This document shows, in pieces, positions 16,617 to 25,998 of a DNA stretch of 64,000 nt. The position numbers and the translations under genes are program-made. A model generated the notes under the pieces. That model did not search any database. It was given only the letters and a program-made list of their open reading frames with translations, and had not been told where the DNA came from. This stretch comes from GCA-2746795 sp963747345. GTDB lineage: Bacteria > Chloroflexota > Anaerolineae > Promineifilales > Promineifilaceae. Location: contig CAVVFA010000001.1 in NCBI GenBank assembly GCA_963747345.1, positions 434,001 through 498,000 of the forward strand. The letters run 5' to 3'. Position 1 is the stretch's first letter, and each line of letters begins with the position of its first letter.

Positions 16617-19600
16617 ATGGGCACAGCCAGAAACGAACATACAGTAGGAACAAGACAAATGGAGTCTGTGGAATTGTGGGAACGGCGTATGTCATTTGAA
16701 TCACTCATAACGGCCGTTGCCACCCAACTCATCAATCTTGCCCCCAGTAAAATTGACGACGGCATTAACCATACCCTCCAACTCATTGGTGAATTCGCGC
16801 AAGCAGATCGCTGTTTTGTCTACTTATACGAGAATCAATCATTAGCCAACACTCACCAGTGGCAAAAAGAAGAGATATCCGTTCAATTCGATCGCGCACC
16901 AAAAAAATCCAACATCCAATTCTCCTGGATGATTCCAAAACTAGAGCAATTAACGTACGTTGCCATTCCCAATGTAGCGGAACTAGATCCTGAAGCCTAT
17001 CAAGAACGTGCATTTTTATATGAACTAGGTATTTCCTCGCTTGTATTTGTCCCCATGAATTACCAGGGAACATTCGTAGGGGTTTTGGGCTTCGATATGC
17101 TTGGCCAGACGCGCATGTGGGATGAAGAGATTCCCCTTCTTAAAATTGTAAGCGAAATGATAACCAACGCCTTGAAAAGAAAGGAAATTGAGCAACGAGA
17201 AAAATTAGCCTATGAATTAGGGGGGCAGTTATCCTCTATATTAGACATCGACGAACTACTGAACCTGACCATCAACCAACTTCGTGACACATTTGGTTAT
17301 TATCACGCCCAAGTCTATCTCGTAGAGAAATCTGGGGGCATAGAATCGGATGGGCAAGAACCGGCTCGCCTCATCCTTCATGCGGCTACGGGTGATATTG
17401 GCTCGCGCATGAAACAACGCGGCCATGCTATCGCAATCAATGCAACGCGCAGTATTGTTGCCCGTGCGGTGCGCACCCAAGAAACCATTGTTGTCGATGA
17501 CGTGCGCCAAATAGATTACCATCTACCCAATCCCGCACTCCCGCTTACACGCAGTGAAATTGCCATTCCCCTCATTAGCGAACAAGAGATGATCGGTTGT
17601 TTGGATGTGCAGCATACCAGTCTGGATCACTTTGATGAAAATGTTATGCGAACGTTGCAAATTATTGCCAATCAACTCTCAACCGCTTTGGCAAAAGCGG
17701 AATTGTTTGCCCGGAATCAGAAATTGGTAGAAGAACTCTCATTGCTACAGGCTGTTGCCAGCGTGGCGGCCGAAGCAAAAGACGAAGATGAGTTGCTGAC
17801 CCGCATAACAAACATCTTGCATCAATCGTTCCACGCTGATTCGGTTGGCTTTCGGCTTATAGAGGCTGAATTAGGTGTAGTGCAAGATCACACATCTTAT
17901 AAATATCATGAAAAGATAACGGCTTTTCTACGGACAAACCCAGGAGAAGGGATTACTGGCTATGTATTAAACACAGGCAAAGCTCGGAATGTGCCGGATG
18001 TTAAGCAGGAACCTGCTTTTCTTGGAGATCCACTCATTCGGTCTGAGTTGTGTGTACCCCTTAAAATTCAGGATCGTGTGATAGGTGTTCTTAACGCAGA
18101 AAGCCTCAAAGTGGCTGCTTTTTCACAGCATCATGAACGGCTATTAACGACAATTGCTGGTTATGTAGCGACTGCGACAGAAAAAATAAGACTGTTTACG
18201 AATGCTCGCAAGCAGGCAGCCGAAACAGAAGCGTTGCTGGCAACCAGCAAGGTGATTTCTTCTCTGGAATTGGATCATGTTTTGAATACCATCGCCACAG
18301 AAGCCAAAAAACTGTTTGTAGCCGATTCCAGCCGTATTCATCTCATTGAACCAAAAGGCAAACTGCTGCGATGTGTGGTCGCAATTTCTGATAAGTCTAA
18401 TGACGAGATTCTTAACTTCTCAGTTCCGGTGGGAACGGGGGTTACTGGCAGTGTTGCCATGAGTGGGTTGCCGGAAATTATTAACAATTCTGCGGCTGAC
18501 GGCCGTGGCGTACATATACCTAATACGTCAGATGCTCCAGAAGCAATGGCGCTTGTACCGCTTTCAATTCGGCAGAAGGTGATTGGGGTGATGGTGGTAA
18601 GTAGGGGAGGGACAGAACGGCCGTTTCTTAATTCAGACCTCAGTTTGCTAACCGCCTTTGCGGATCAGGCTGCCGTTGCCATCGACAATGCCCGTCTTTT
18701 CGCTGCTGAACGACACCAATTAGAAGAACTAACCATCCTCAATGAGATGGCAACCGCGTCTGCCAGATTGGTTCATAAGCAAGATTTGCTAACAACTGCC
18801 CTCAACCTGGCTCAAAAAAGTGTTGCTGCAAACAATTTAGAAATATTAATTGCCGATAACAGGTCTGGCATGATGAAAGTGCATAACAATCATCGAGATA
18901 GGGTGCATAACATGGTGCATATCATGCCGCATAACATGCACGATGTTATACGCGATGAAATACCGATGCATCAAGGCATCGTTGGTCTGGTTATGGCAAG
19001 CAGCCAGCCCCGAAATGTCTCAGATGTTACGGCTGATCCTGACTTAATTCATACCTTGCCTGGCATTAACTCTGTGCTTTGTGTTCCTATCAAAATCAAG
19101 GGACAGGCAGTTGGTGTATTCAATGCTGAGAGTGACAAGCCCTATGCGTTTAGTAAAAATGATGAACGGTTTTTAACCACACTTGCCCGCCAATTAGGGA
19201 TAGGTCTGGAAAAATTACAATTATTAGAGGCTGAACAAAACCGGGCAACCAAGCAGCAGCAGTTGGTAGAAATTGGGGTCTCGTTATTGGAAGCCCGCAA
19301 TATGGAAGAACTGTGGCCGGCCATGACCAAGGTGGCACAAGAAGTTTTACATGCAGACAGAACGGCCGTTTACGAATACAATGAATCCACCGACACCCTA
19401 AGCTGCCCTTTTGCCCACAACTTGTCAACCGCCTATACAGATGCCCTCAACGCGCGTTTTTCCCAAGTCCCCGGTGTCGGTCTTCTCAGAGATTCCCAGC
19501 CTGTACTCATTGATGATGCGCAAACACATCCTGCCATGGCTCACATGAGAGAGCATGTCATTGCAGAAGGGTTTCATTCATATGCCGTATTTCAATTGCC

Positions 19601-20978
19601 TACGCCAAACACCCCCATTGGCGCATTTGTGGTATACCGAGACCAAATTGCCCCCTTCGACGCCGTAGACAAAGCTGTCGGACAAACATTAGCCTATCTC
19701 CTCTCCGTTGCTTATCAGAACATTCAACTCCTAACAGAAATTCGCCACTCCCTTATCAGGGAACAACAGCTCACCGACATTACCCGCAGGCTCAGTACCG
19801 CGCCAAACTTACCTACTATTCTGGCAAGCACTATCCATAATGCCACCAGTTTGATCGGAGCAGATGCCGGTTTAATTGGCCTCGTCATAGACGGCCAAAT
19901 CATGACATACTACCCCCATAATATTCCGGTCAGCGCCAATTTGCAGCCATCGCCCAAAGGAATTGGTGTGGCTTGGCACGTCGTAGAAACCCAAGAAGCC
20001 GTCATTGGCGAGCAATATCAGGAACATCCCAAAGCCCAACATAAATTAATAAAAGCAGGGGTTCGTGCCTATATTGGTATACCTATTATGGCTGGTGAAG
20101 AATGTCTGGGTGCGCTCGAACTATTTAGTCTAACGCCTGGAAAAATCTTCAGCCGCAGAGATTTAGCTCTTGCCGAATCCATCGGACGACAGGCAGGCAT
20201 TGTGCTGCAAAATCGGCGCTTATACACAGACCTCATAGAAAGAGCCCAAGCGCTGACCCTCGCTCTAAAAAGACAAGAAGAATCAGATGATGCCAAAAAT
20301 ACATTCATCCATCATGTTTCTCATGAGCTGCGTACACCCATTGGCTTGATTTTTGGTTATGCAGAGTTATTGCAATCCGGTAGTTTGGGAGAACTCTCGC
20401 CAGAACAGAAAAATTCTATGTCAATTATTGTCAAACGAGTGAAAATGTTAATCAACTTGCTCGATGATATGTCTGTATTGTTGGCCGCAGAAACGCAAGA
20501 ATTCCGCAGAGAAGAAATTCAGACGAATGAATTGCTTCAATCTGTCATTGACGAATTCCAGCTTGAAGCGCAGAAAGCAAATATTTTCCTAAAATCTGAC
20601 ATAGACCCTGACTTACCTCAAATCATTGGCGATCCATTCCATCTTCGGCGTGTTTTTGACAATCTGTTAACCAATGCCTTCAAATTCACACCACCAGAAG
20701 GCACTATTTTGCTTCGCGGTTGGCGCGAAGGGGAAGAACTCCTCATTGAGGTTGCTGACACAGGTGACGGTATTTCCCCTGAGGAAATGCAGCGAATTTT
20801 CGAGCGTTTTTACCAAGCTAAGTCTCAATCAGCCTCACACCACAAAGGCAAAGGGACTGGTTTGGGCTTGGCCTTGGTTAGAGAGATTGTTGAAGCCCAT
20901 CGTGGGAAAGTAACCGTACGTTCCAGTCCGGGGAATGGCACAGTCTTCAAGATACGCCTGCCAGGAATAGATTTATAA
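16617..20978 (+). CDS. Giant cytoplasmic histidine kinase with seven GAF domains
   Basis: 1453 aa, no membrane segment. Seven GAF-like sensor modules of about 165 residues follow one another: about 30-190, 205-365, 370-525, 535-695, 700-870, 875-1040 and 1045-1205. Module ends are marked by repeats of the form IVLQNRRLY, AVAIDNARLF, ALAKAELF. A HisKA domain has its H-box FIHHVSHELRTPIGLIFGYA near 1235. The HATPase has N-box VFDNLLTNAFKF, DTGDGISPEE, then GTGLGLALVREIVEAH. The fifth GAF has a His/Met-rich loop (near 755-780). No receiver domain or partner regulator is fused. The ATG at 16617 lacks a strong ribosome site; ATGs at 16659 or 16690 are alternatives. Confidence 0.93.
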   Translation: MGTARNEHTVGTRQMESVELWERRMSFESLITAVATQLINLAPSKIDDGINHTLQLIGEFAQADRCFVYLYENQSLANTHQWQKEEISVQFDRAPKKSNIQFSWMIPKLEQLTYVAIPNVAELDPEAYQERAFLYELGISSLVFVPMNYQGTFVGVLGFDMLGQTRMWDEEIPLLKIVSEMITNALKRKEIEQREKLAYELGGQLSSILDIDELLNLTINQLRDTFGYYHAQVYLVEKSGGIESDGQEPARLILHAATGDIGSRMKQRGHAIAINATRSIVARAVRTQETIVVDDVRQIDYHLPNPALPLTRSEIAIPLISEQEMIGCLDVQHTSLDHFDENVMRTLQIIANQLSTALAKAELFARNQKLVEELSLLQAVASVAAEAKDEDELLTRITNILHQSFHADSVGFRLIEAELGVVQDHTSYKYHEKITAFLRTNPGEGITGYVLNTGKARNVPDVKQEPAFLGDPLIRSELCVPLKIQDRVIGVLNAESLKVAAFSQHHERLLTTIAGYVATATEKIRLFTNARKQAAETEALLATSKVISSLELDHVLNTIATEAKKLFVADSSRIHLIEPKGKLLRCVVAISDKSNDEILNFSVPVGTGVTGSVAMSGLPEIINNSAADGRGVHIPNTSDAPEAMALVPLSIRQKVIGVMVVSRGGTERPFLNSDLSLLTAFADQAAVAIDNARLFAAERHQLEELTILNEMATASARLVHKQDLLTTALNLAQKSVAANNLEILIADNRSGMMKVHNNHRDRVHNMVHIMPHNMHDVIRDEIPMHQGIVGLVMASSQPRNVSDVTADPDLIHTLPGINSVLCVPIKIKGQAVGVFNAESDKPYAFSKNDERFLTTLARQLGIGLEKLQLLEAEQNRATKQQQLVEIGVSLLEARNMEELWPAMTKVAQEVLHADRTAVYEYNESTDTLSCPFAHNLSTAYTDALNARFSQVPGVGLLRDSQPVLIDDAQTHPAMAHMREHVIAEGFHSYAVFQLPTPNTPIGAFVVYRDQIAPFDAVDKAVGQTLAYLLSVAYQNIQLLTEIRHSLIREQQLTDITRRLSTAPNLPTILASTIHNATSLIGADAGLIGLVIDGQIMTYYPHNIPVSANLQPSPKGIGVAWHVVETQEAVIGEQYQEHPKAQHKLIKAGVRAYIGIPIMAGEECLGALELFSLTPGKIFSRRDLALAESIGRQAGIVLQNRRLYTDLIERAQALTLALKRQEESDDAKNTFIHHVSHELRTPIGLIFGYAELLQSGSLGELSPEQKNSMSIIVKRVKMLINLLDDMSVLLAAETQEFRREEIQTNELLQSVIDEFQLEAQKANIFLKSDIDPDLPQIIGDPFHLRRVFDNLLTNAFKFTPPEGTILLRGWREGEELLIEVADTGDGISPEEMQRIFERFYQAKSQSASHHKGKGTGLGLALVREIVEAHRGKVTVRSSPGNGTVFKIRLPGIDL

Positions 20979-21196
20979 TTTCACGCCTTCCTTACACCCT
21001 TCTTAATTCAGATAAGTACCTGAGCAAAAGTAATCGAGTAATCGAGTATTGTCCCAGTGTAGGAATACTCGGAAACAATTGCTTTGGTGCTTAGAAGCTG
21101 CACCTCCAGAAAGCTAACGATACAATTCCGCAAATCGTTTAATCGTCAGACTTAAACTAGGGTAGAATAGTTGCTAAAAGGGTGTTGTTTAAAGTC
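20979..21196. other. Intergenic gap with one hairpin
   Basis: Contains CGAGTATT (21043-21050) pairing with AATACTCG (21064-21071) across 13 nt, preceded by a partial CGAGTAAT copy. Otherwise no gene is seen. A TAGAAT at about 21164 could be the -10 of the prepilin peptidase gene, but no good -35 goes with it. Confidence 0.4.
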
Positions 21197-21946
21197 ATGG
21201 TTTATTTAATTTTTGCACTTATAGGTTTATTGGTGGGCGGTTTGATTAATGCTTTGGCAGATGATTTGCCGAGCCGAGAGCCATTGTCGCGCCCTCACTG
21301 TCACAATGCCCAATGCAGTCATGTTTATGGGCCAAGTCGCTGGCTGGGCATTAGTCAGCGGCTCCTGGATGGCAAATGCCCTGAATGTGGCAAACCGACT
21401 CGTAAAAGAGTGGTGCTGGTGGAAGGGGCAACGGCCGTTATCTTTGCCGCCATGCCCTATTTTTTCACCAACCCAGCCGAGCTTGTCATCTACTCCTTCT
21501 ACATGGCAATCCTCATCCTCATCATCGTCATCGACATGGAAAACCGGCTCATCTTAAACGTTACCACCTATCCTGGCACGATATTGGCACTCCTGTTTAG
21601 TTTTGCGCTGCCAAACATCACGCTGGCTTCCGCGTTTGTCGGCGCTCTGATTGGCTTCCTCGTATTTTTGGGCGTTTATGGCTTGGCTAAAGTTACCTAT
21701 GGCGCTGGGGCGATTGGCTGGGGCGATGTCATGCTGTCTATGATGATGGGCGCCATGCTCGGCGTGCCATCTATTCTCACCGCCATCGTCATCGCCATTT
21801 TGCTGGGTGGCCTCACCACCGCCATTTTGCTGATAACGCGCGTGGTCAAGCGCAAAACCTATCTCCCTTATGGTCAATACCTCGCTATTTCGGCCATGAT
21901 CATGCTTGTTTGGGGGCCAGCTATCAATACGTGGTGGTTTGGCTAG
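21197..21946 (+). CDS. Prepilin leader peptidase (A24 family)
   Basis: Membrane aspartyl protease that cleaves type IV pilin or pseudopilin leaders. About 249 aa with 7-8 membrane segments. An N-terminal cytoplasmic loop carries four Cys (HCHNAQC, CPECGKP) as in the zinc-binding loop of PilD. The two catalytic Asp are in IVIDMENRLI and GAIGWGDVMLSM (the GxGD site). The methyltransferase part of PilD may be short or degenerate. The ATG at 21197 is preferred over the GTG at 21182. No pilin gene is in the window, so the substrates lie elsewhere. Confidence 0.9.
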   Translation: MVYLIFALIGLLVGGLINALADDLPSREPLSRPHCHNAQCSHVYGPSRWLGISQRLLDGKCPECGKPTRKRVVLVEGATAVIFAAMPYFFTNPAELVIYSFYMAILILIIVIDMENRLILNVTTYPGTILALLFSFALPNITLASAFVGALIGFLVFLGVYGLAKVTYGAGAIGWGDVMLSMMMGAMLGVPSILTAIVIAILLGGLTTAILLITRVVKRKTYLPYGQYLAISAMIMLVWGPAINTWWFG

Positions 21947-21952
21947 GATATT

Positions 21953-22846
21953 ATGTCTGTAATCACCATCCAGCCCATTCATACCTTGGAAAAAATGGCT
22001 GAGGTTGAGCCAATTCAAAAAGCCATCTGGGGCATCGCTGATATTGAAGTAACCTGCACCCACACGCTCCACGCTCTCGTCGAAAATGGCGGGTCGCTTA
22101 TCGGTGCTTATGATGAGGATAACCTTATTGGCTTTGTTTTAGGCATTCCCGCCTTCACCCAAGACAAAAATCTTCCCCTAACTGAACGCATCAAACTGTA
22201 TTCTTATATGGCTGGTGTGCTGCCTGCTTATCAAGGCCAAAGCATCGGCTATCGCCTCAAGTTGGCACAGCGCAAAGATGCTTTGCAGCAAGGTTACCGG
22301 CTTATCACCTGGACGTATGATCCGCTGGAAAGCCTCAACGCTCGCCTCAACATCGGCAAACTGGGGGCAACTTGCCACACGTATCACCGTCATTTTCATG
22401 GCGACTTGGGCGGTATCAATGCCGGTTTGCCTACGGATCGGTTCAATGTGGATTGGTGGCTGGAGAGCGAGTCTGTGAAAGAGAAGATTGCGGGGGAGAA
22501 ACGGCCACTTCGACTTGGCTCAGGGCAAGCGTTATCCCTCCCCGCCCTCATCGCCCAAGGCGCAGTAATCCTCAATCCCACCATCGAAAACTCAGCCGGT
22601 CTCCCTGTGCCACCAGAAGCCGTTGCCCACCCGAACACACCCTCCCTCGTCGAGATTCCAACCAACATGCGCACCATCAAAGCCCAAGACCTCATCCTGG
22701 CCGAAACCTGGCGTTTCCACACCCGCACCCTCTTTGAGACCGCCTTCGCGCAAGGATTTGTGGTGGCGGATTTCGTGACGGATGGGAGGGAGAACGGCCG
22801 TTCCCGCTGCTACTATCTGTTAACGAAACCAAAGATTGAAGATTAA
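21953..22846 (+). CDS. COG3375-type GNAT acyltransferase with a 24-bp repeat insertion
   Basis: 297 aa. The N-terminal GNAT core includes NGGSLIGAYDEDNLIGFVLG, the acyl-CoA site MAGVLPAYQGQSIGYRLK and TWTYDPLESLNARLNI. This matches the COG3375 predicted acetyltransferase group, which I recall being found with MenC/NSAR-like racemases, where a GNAT succinylates D-amino acids. A MenC-like gene is 6.5 kb downstream, so that role is possible but inferred. At 22507-22530 a 24-bp element is inserted inside an AACGGCC/GTT site and read in frame as eight residues including LRLGSGQA. The ATG at 21953 follows the prepilin peptidase by 6 nt. Confidence 0.82.
   Translation: MSVITIQPIHTLEKMAEVEPIQKAIWGIADIEVTCTHTLHALVENGGSLIGAYDEDNLIGFVLGIPAFTQDKNLPLTERIKLYSYMAGVLPAYQGQSIGYRLKLAQRKDALQQGYRLITWTYDPLESLNARLNIGKLGATCHTYHRHFHGDLGGINAGLPTDRFNVDWWLESESVKEKIAGEKRPLRLGSGQALSLPALIAQGAVILNPTIENSAGLPVPPEAVAHPNTPSLVEIPTNMRTIKAQDLILAETWRFHTRTLFETAFAQGFVVADFVTDGRENGRSRCYYLLTKPKIED
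22507..22530. repeat. 24-bp element inserted in an AACGGCCGTT site (copy 1)
   Basis: AACGGCC (22500-22506) is followed by 24 bp beginning ACTTCGACTTGGCTCAGG, then GTT (22531-22533). Removing the 24 bp restores an intact decamer and keeps the reading frame. Confidence 0.8.
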
Positions 22847-22877
22847 AGATTGATGTGCGCACTCCATCTTTAATCTT
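22839..22877. repeat. Intergenic inverted repeat (GATTAAAGAT type)
   Basis: AAGATTAAAGAT (22839-22850) pairs with ATCTTTAATCTT (22866-22877). The left arm overlaps the end of the GNAT gene and supplies its last codons. Confidence 0.7.
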
Positions 22878-22903
22878 TAATAACCACCTACAAGGAACTA
22901 CCG

Positions 22904-23950
22904 ATGACCCTCCCCACCCGCATCATCAACGCCGCCGCTCCCATCCGCATTTGCGACAACGGTGGTTGGACCGACACCTGGTTTGCCCAACAAGGCCGAA
23001 TCTTCAACATCGGCGTCTACCCCTATGCCGAAGTGCAAATCCAGGTTTTTCCTGTCGGCAGCGACCGCGACCGCATCACCATCTTCGCTGAAAACTTTGG
23101 CGAACGGTACGTCATGGATGAGCAGCCAGGTCAGTGGAATCGCCACCCCCTGCTAGAAGCCTCCATCGAACGCATGGCTGTGCCAGATGACATCGCTGTA
23201 CAAGTGACCATCTTCTCCGAAGCCCCAGCCGGTGCCTCGACTGGCACTTCTGCCGCCGTCACCGTTGCCCTGATCGGCGCCTTAGATTTGCTCACTCCTG
23301 GTCGCCTCACCCCGCACGAAGTCGCTTACATTGCCCAATCTATTGAGACCGATATGCTCGGCCAGCAAAGCGGCATCCAAGACCAGCTTTGCTCCGCATA
23401 TGGCGGCATTAACTACATCGAAATGTTTGATTATCCCCGCGCCACCGTCTCCCAAATTCAGGTGCCAAACAGCATCTGGTGGGAGCTGGAACGGCGGCTG
23501 GCACTCATCTACCTGGGCAAATCTCACAGTTCATCCGATGTGCATGGCATGGTCATCCGTGAACTGGAAGATGCCGGACCTGACAATCCGAAAATCAATG
23601 CGTTAAGGGAAACGGCCGTTCCCTCCAAAAATGCCATCTATGCTGGTGATTTCGCCGCCCTCGGTCGCGCCATGATTGCCAACACCGAAGCCCAACGCGC
23701 ACTCCACCCCGCCCTCATCAGCCCCGACGCCCAAACAGTCATCGACATCGCTCGCGCTCATGGCGCACTCGGCTGGAAAATCAACGGGGCAGGTGGTGAC
23801 GGCGGCACCGTCACCCTGCTGTGCGACGACCAATCCTCCGTCAAACGCACCATGCTCCGCGAAATCGAAGCCGAAAACCCGCTCTTCCAAAACATTCCCA
23901 TCTATCTCAGCCGTCACGGGCTGCGCGTTTGGGAACAAACAAAAAGTTAA
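22904..23950 (+). CDS. GHMP-family sugar kinase (HddA/fucokinase-like)
   Basis: 348 aa. ATP-dependent small-molecule kinase. The N-terminal IINAAAPIRICDNGGWTDTWF matches the sugar-binding start of D-glycero-D-manno-heptose-7-phosphate kinase and fucokinase-like GHMP kinases. The ATP loop is SEAPAGASTGTSAAVTVAL (near 108-126). A C-terminal GWKINGAGGDGGTVTLL matches GHMP motif 3. The AAGGAACTACCG ribosome site is 5 nt before ATG. Exact substrate unknown. With the downstream glycosyltransferase, D-lyxose isomerase and galE it fits a region of sugar metabolism and envelope glycan synthesis. Confidence 0.85.
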   Translation: MTLPTRIINAAAPIRICDNGGWTDTWFAQQGRIFNIGVYPYAEVQIQVFPVGSDRDRITIFAENFGERYVMDEQPGQWNRHPLLEASIERMAVPDDIAVQVTIFSEAPAGASTGTSAAVTVALIGALDLLTPGRLTPHEVAYIAQSIETDMLGQQSGIQDQLCSAYGGINYIEMFDYPRATVSQIQVPNSIWWELERRLALIYLGKSHSSSDVHGMVIRELEDAGPDNPKINALRETAVPSKNAIYAGDFAALGRAMIANTEAQRALHPALISPDAQTVIDIARAHGALGWKINGAGGDGGTVTLLCDDQSSVKRTMLREIEAENPLFQNIPIYLSRHGLRVWEQTKS

Positions 23951-23954
23951 AAAC

Positions 23955-24056
23955 CAGTTACACAGAGTTCACAGCGAAGACACAGAGATCAATGAGACAA
24001 TTCTCTTGAATCTCTCTGTGCTCCTCCGTATATCCTCTGTGAATCTCTGTGTTCCA
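23955..24056. repeat. Intergenic repeat array (CACAGAG type)
   Basis: ACACAGAGTTCACAGCGAAG and ACACAGAGATCAATGAG are followed by complements TCTCTGTGCTCC, CCTCTGTGAATCTCTGTG, giving a long imperfect hairpin between the GHMP kinase and glycosyltransferase genes. A partial CAATCGTCAATCG repeat follows at 24071-24106. Confidence 0.7.
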
Positions 24057-24123
24057 AATGATTTTCCCCACAATCGTCAATCGAAAATCGCCAATCAAAA
24101 ATTTTAACGTTACAATCCCTCTC

Positions 24124-25095
24124 GTGAAATGTATCATTCAAATTCCCTGTTTTAATGAAGCTGAGACGCTGCCAGATACGATAGCAGAACTGCCGCGTGC
24201 CATTCCCGGCATCGACACACTGGAAATTATGATCATCGATGATGGCAGCGAGGATGACACGGTTGCCGTCGCCAAGTCGCTGGGCATTCACCATATCGTG
24301 CGCCACCCCCATAATCGTGGATTGGCACGCGCCTTCCAGACTGGCCTGGATGCCTGCCTGCGTTTAGGCGCCGACATCATTGTCAACACCGACGCCGATA
24401 ACCAATACCCAGGCCGCTATATCCCTGATTTAGTTGCGCCCATCCTGGCTCACGAAGCCGATATTGTCATCAGCGACCGTCAAGTCGCCAAAATCGCCCA
24501 TTTTTCACCGCTCAAGCGTGTCCTGCAAAAGGTGGGCAGTTGGACGGTACGTACCGTCAGCGGTACGGACGTGCCAGATGCCGCCAGTGGATTCCGTGCT
24601 TACTCGCAAGAAGCGGCATTGCGGCTGACGATTCTTACCCGCTTTAGCTACACGCTGGAGACGATTATCCAGGCGGGTAAGCAGGGTCTGGCGATTACCA
24701 GTATTCCGATTGAGGTGAATGAAACAGAACGGCCGTCGCGTTTGCAAAAAAACATGTGGCATTTTATCAAGGCACAGGGTGGCACGATTATGCGTCTCTA
24801 CGCCTTTTACGAACCATTACGAACGTTTAGCTACATTGCCTTACCATTTCTAGCCGCCGGACTCATTACCTGGTTGCGTTTCTTCTATTTCGTTCTTATT
24901 GGTGACAGTGGTACAGGCCGTTATATTCAGTCTCTCACCATCGGCACGGGCTTATTGCTGGTGGGGGTAATTACGATGCTATTTGGCATCCAGGCCGATA
25001 TCGCCAGCAAGCACCGCCAGCTTACGCAGGAGACATTGTATCGCTTGAAGAAGTTGGAACTGAAAGAGGAATGCAAGAAGCCAACGTTTGACTGA
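24124..25095 (+). CDS. Family 2 glycosyltransferase (polyprenol-phosphate type)
   Basis: About 323 aa from a GTG start at 24124 (MKCIIQIPCFNEAETLPDTI); the longer upstream frame runs through repeat DNA. The GT-A fold shows EIMIIDDGSEDDTV, RHPHNRGLARAFQTGLDACL, the DxD-type NTDADNQYPG and a C-terminal SGFRAYSQEA. Two membrane helices follow (FSYIALPFLAAGLITWLRFF, LLLVGVITMLFGIQADIAS). This resembles dolichyl/undecaprenyl-phosphate sugar transferases, which load sugars on lipid carriers for envelope glycans. The acceptor and donor sugars cannot be read from the sequence. Confidence 0.88.
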   Translation: MKCIIQIPCFNEAETLPDTIAELPRAIPGIDTLEIMIIDDGSEDDTVAVAKSLGIHHIVRHPHNRGLARAFQTGLDACLRLGADIIVNTDADNQYPGRYIPDLVAPILAHEADIVISDRQVAKIAHFSPLKRVLQKVGSWTVRTVSGTDVPDAASGFRAYSQEAALRLTILTRFSYTLETIIQAGKQGLAITSIPIEVNETERPSRLQKNMWHFIKAQGGTIMRLYAFYEPLRTFSYIALPFLAAGLITWLRFFYFVLIGDSGTGRYIQSLTIGTGLLLVGVITMLFGIQADIASKHRQLTQETLYRLKKLELKEECKKPTFD

Positions 25096-25211
25096 AATGG
25101 TAACAGTTCGGATTTTTGAAGCGTTGTTCTCTGGAAATAACAAAATAGTGAGCATAAAACTTCAAAAGTCTCCCTGATTTCTACTCCCCAAGTTGACTCA
25201 AAATATTAGAT
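25096..25211. other. Short gap between converging genes
   Basis: AT-rich 116 nt between the glycosyltransferase and the minus-strand PIN toxin. No hairpin with a T run and no coding frame were seen. Confidence 0.4.
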
Positions 25212-25629
25212 TTAGGGCAATATTTCAAACGCTGGGCAATGTGCAGGGCGAATGACTCGAAAATGTCGCTGATCTAACGTTAGTATCCGCTGAATATTGA
25301 GCCGTTCGGCGATTGCGATAATAGCTGCATCTGCAAAATCTAAATCCATATCATGATACGTGTCTAAAATTGATGAAATTCGTGCGAAATCAATGGATTG
25401 TAGGGACTCGAAATTCCACGGCAGGCATTGCGATCATACGTCGCACAAATTGCAACATAATGTGATGCCCCTGTTGTTTGTTGATCAAATAAGTTGCTTC
25501 AGGCATGATGACGTACGGTACTAAAAACCGGTCTGACAGGGTTCGCGCTAAAGTGGCGCAAACTTCATGGGATTGCTCTTTTGGATTCGTTAAAGAAACA
25601 AGGAAACTGGTGTCAATTATCGCTGTCAT
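25212..25629 (-). CDS. PIN-domain toxin, VapC family (one frameshift)
   Basis: Likely endoribonuclease toxin of a type II pair. The first frame reads MTAIIDTSFLVSLTNPKEQS with the first catalytic Asp, then VPYVIMPEATYLINK with the conserved Glu. It ends prematurely after VEFRVPTIH. In another frame the domain continues DFARISSILDTYHDMDLDFADAAIIAIAERL, holding the remaining acidic residues, then RILTLDQRHFRVI to the TAA at 25212. One base appears to be missing or added near 25400. The start overlaps the antitoxin by 17 nt, a normal layout for VapBC. Confidence 0.82.
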
Positions 25630-25897
25630 GGGTACTGCTCCAACCATAACGTGGATGAATCCCATCTTTTAGAATTTCTTCGTCTTTCCCATTTGATAAA
25701 TCGACCACTTCTTCGCTGGCACCCAAGCCAATAATAGATAATAGTGGATTCTCTGGTGGCATTTCTTCATGCTGTTCAACGACATAAGCGGCCAATGCTT
25801 CTCGGATCACGTTGGATGTCGATGTGCCTTGCTGTTGGGCAATCTGTTTTAGGTCATACAAGACTTCTTCTTCAATCATAATTGTCGTGCGCTTCAT
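25613..25897 (-). CDS. Ribbon-helix-helix antitoxin (VapB-like)
   Basis: 94 aa. The N-terminal ribbon-helix-helix reads MKRTTIMIEEEVLYDLKQIA and TSNVIREALAAYV, the CopG/MetJ-type fold that binds DNA as a dimer. The C-terminal half (ENPLLSIIGLGASEEVVD to SSTHDSDN) would wrap the PIN toxin and block its active site. It is transcribed first, from a promoter overlapped by a palindrome, as expected for autoregulated toxin-antitoxin operons. Confidence 0.85.
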   Translation of the reverse strand: MKRTTIMIEEEVLYDLKQIAQQQGTSTSNVIREALAAYVVEQHEEMPPENPLLSIIGLGASEEVVDLSNGKDEEILKDGIHPRYGWSSTHDSDN

Positions 25898-25926
25898 CCC
25901 AACACCTCCATTTTTTATGAGTTATG

Positions 25927-25958
25927 GTTATGATAGCATAACTTTTTCTCTAACTCAA
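25927..25958 (-). promoter_or_regulatory. Promoter and likely autoregulatory operator of the VapBC operon
   Basis: On the minus strand TTGAGT (25953-25958), a 17-nt spacer and TATCAT (25930-25935). The palindrome GTTATGATAGCATAAC (25927-25942) covers the -10 box, and an extra GTTATG copy lies at 25921-25926. Ribbon-helix-helix antitoxins bind such repeats. Confidence 0.6.
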
Positions 25959-25998
25959 TGACTTGCATCCTTTCTGGCCTGTGATACCTTCACGCCCC

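Noticed and set aside
23955..24120. N-terminal extension of the glycosyltransferase from 24049
   Set aside because: It reads through repeat DNA, and the family N-terminus begins at the GTG at 24124.
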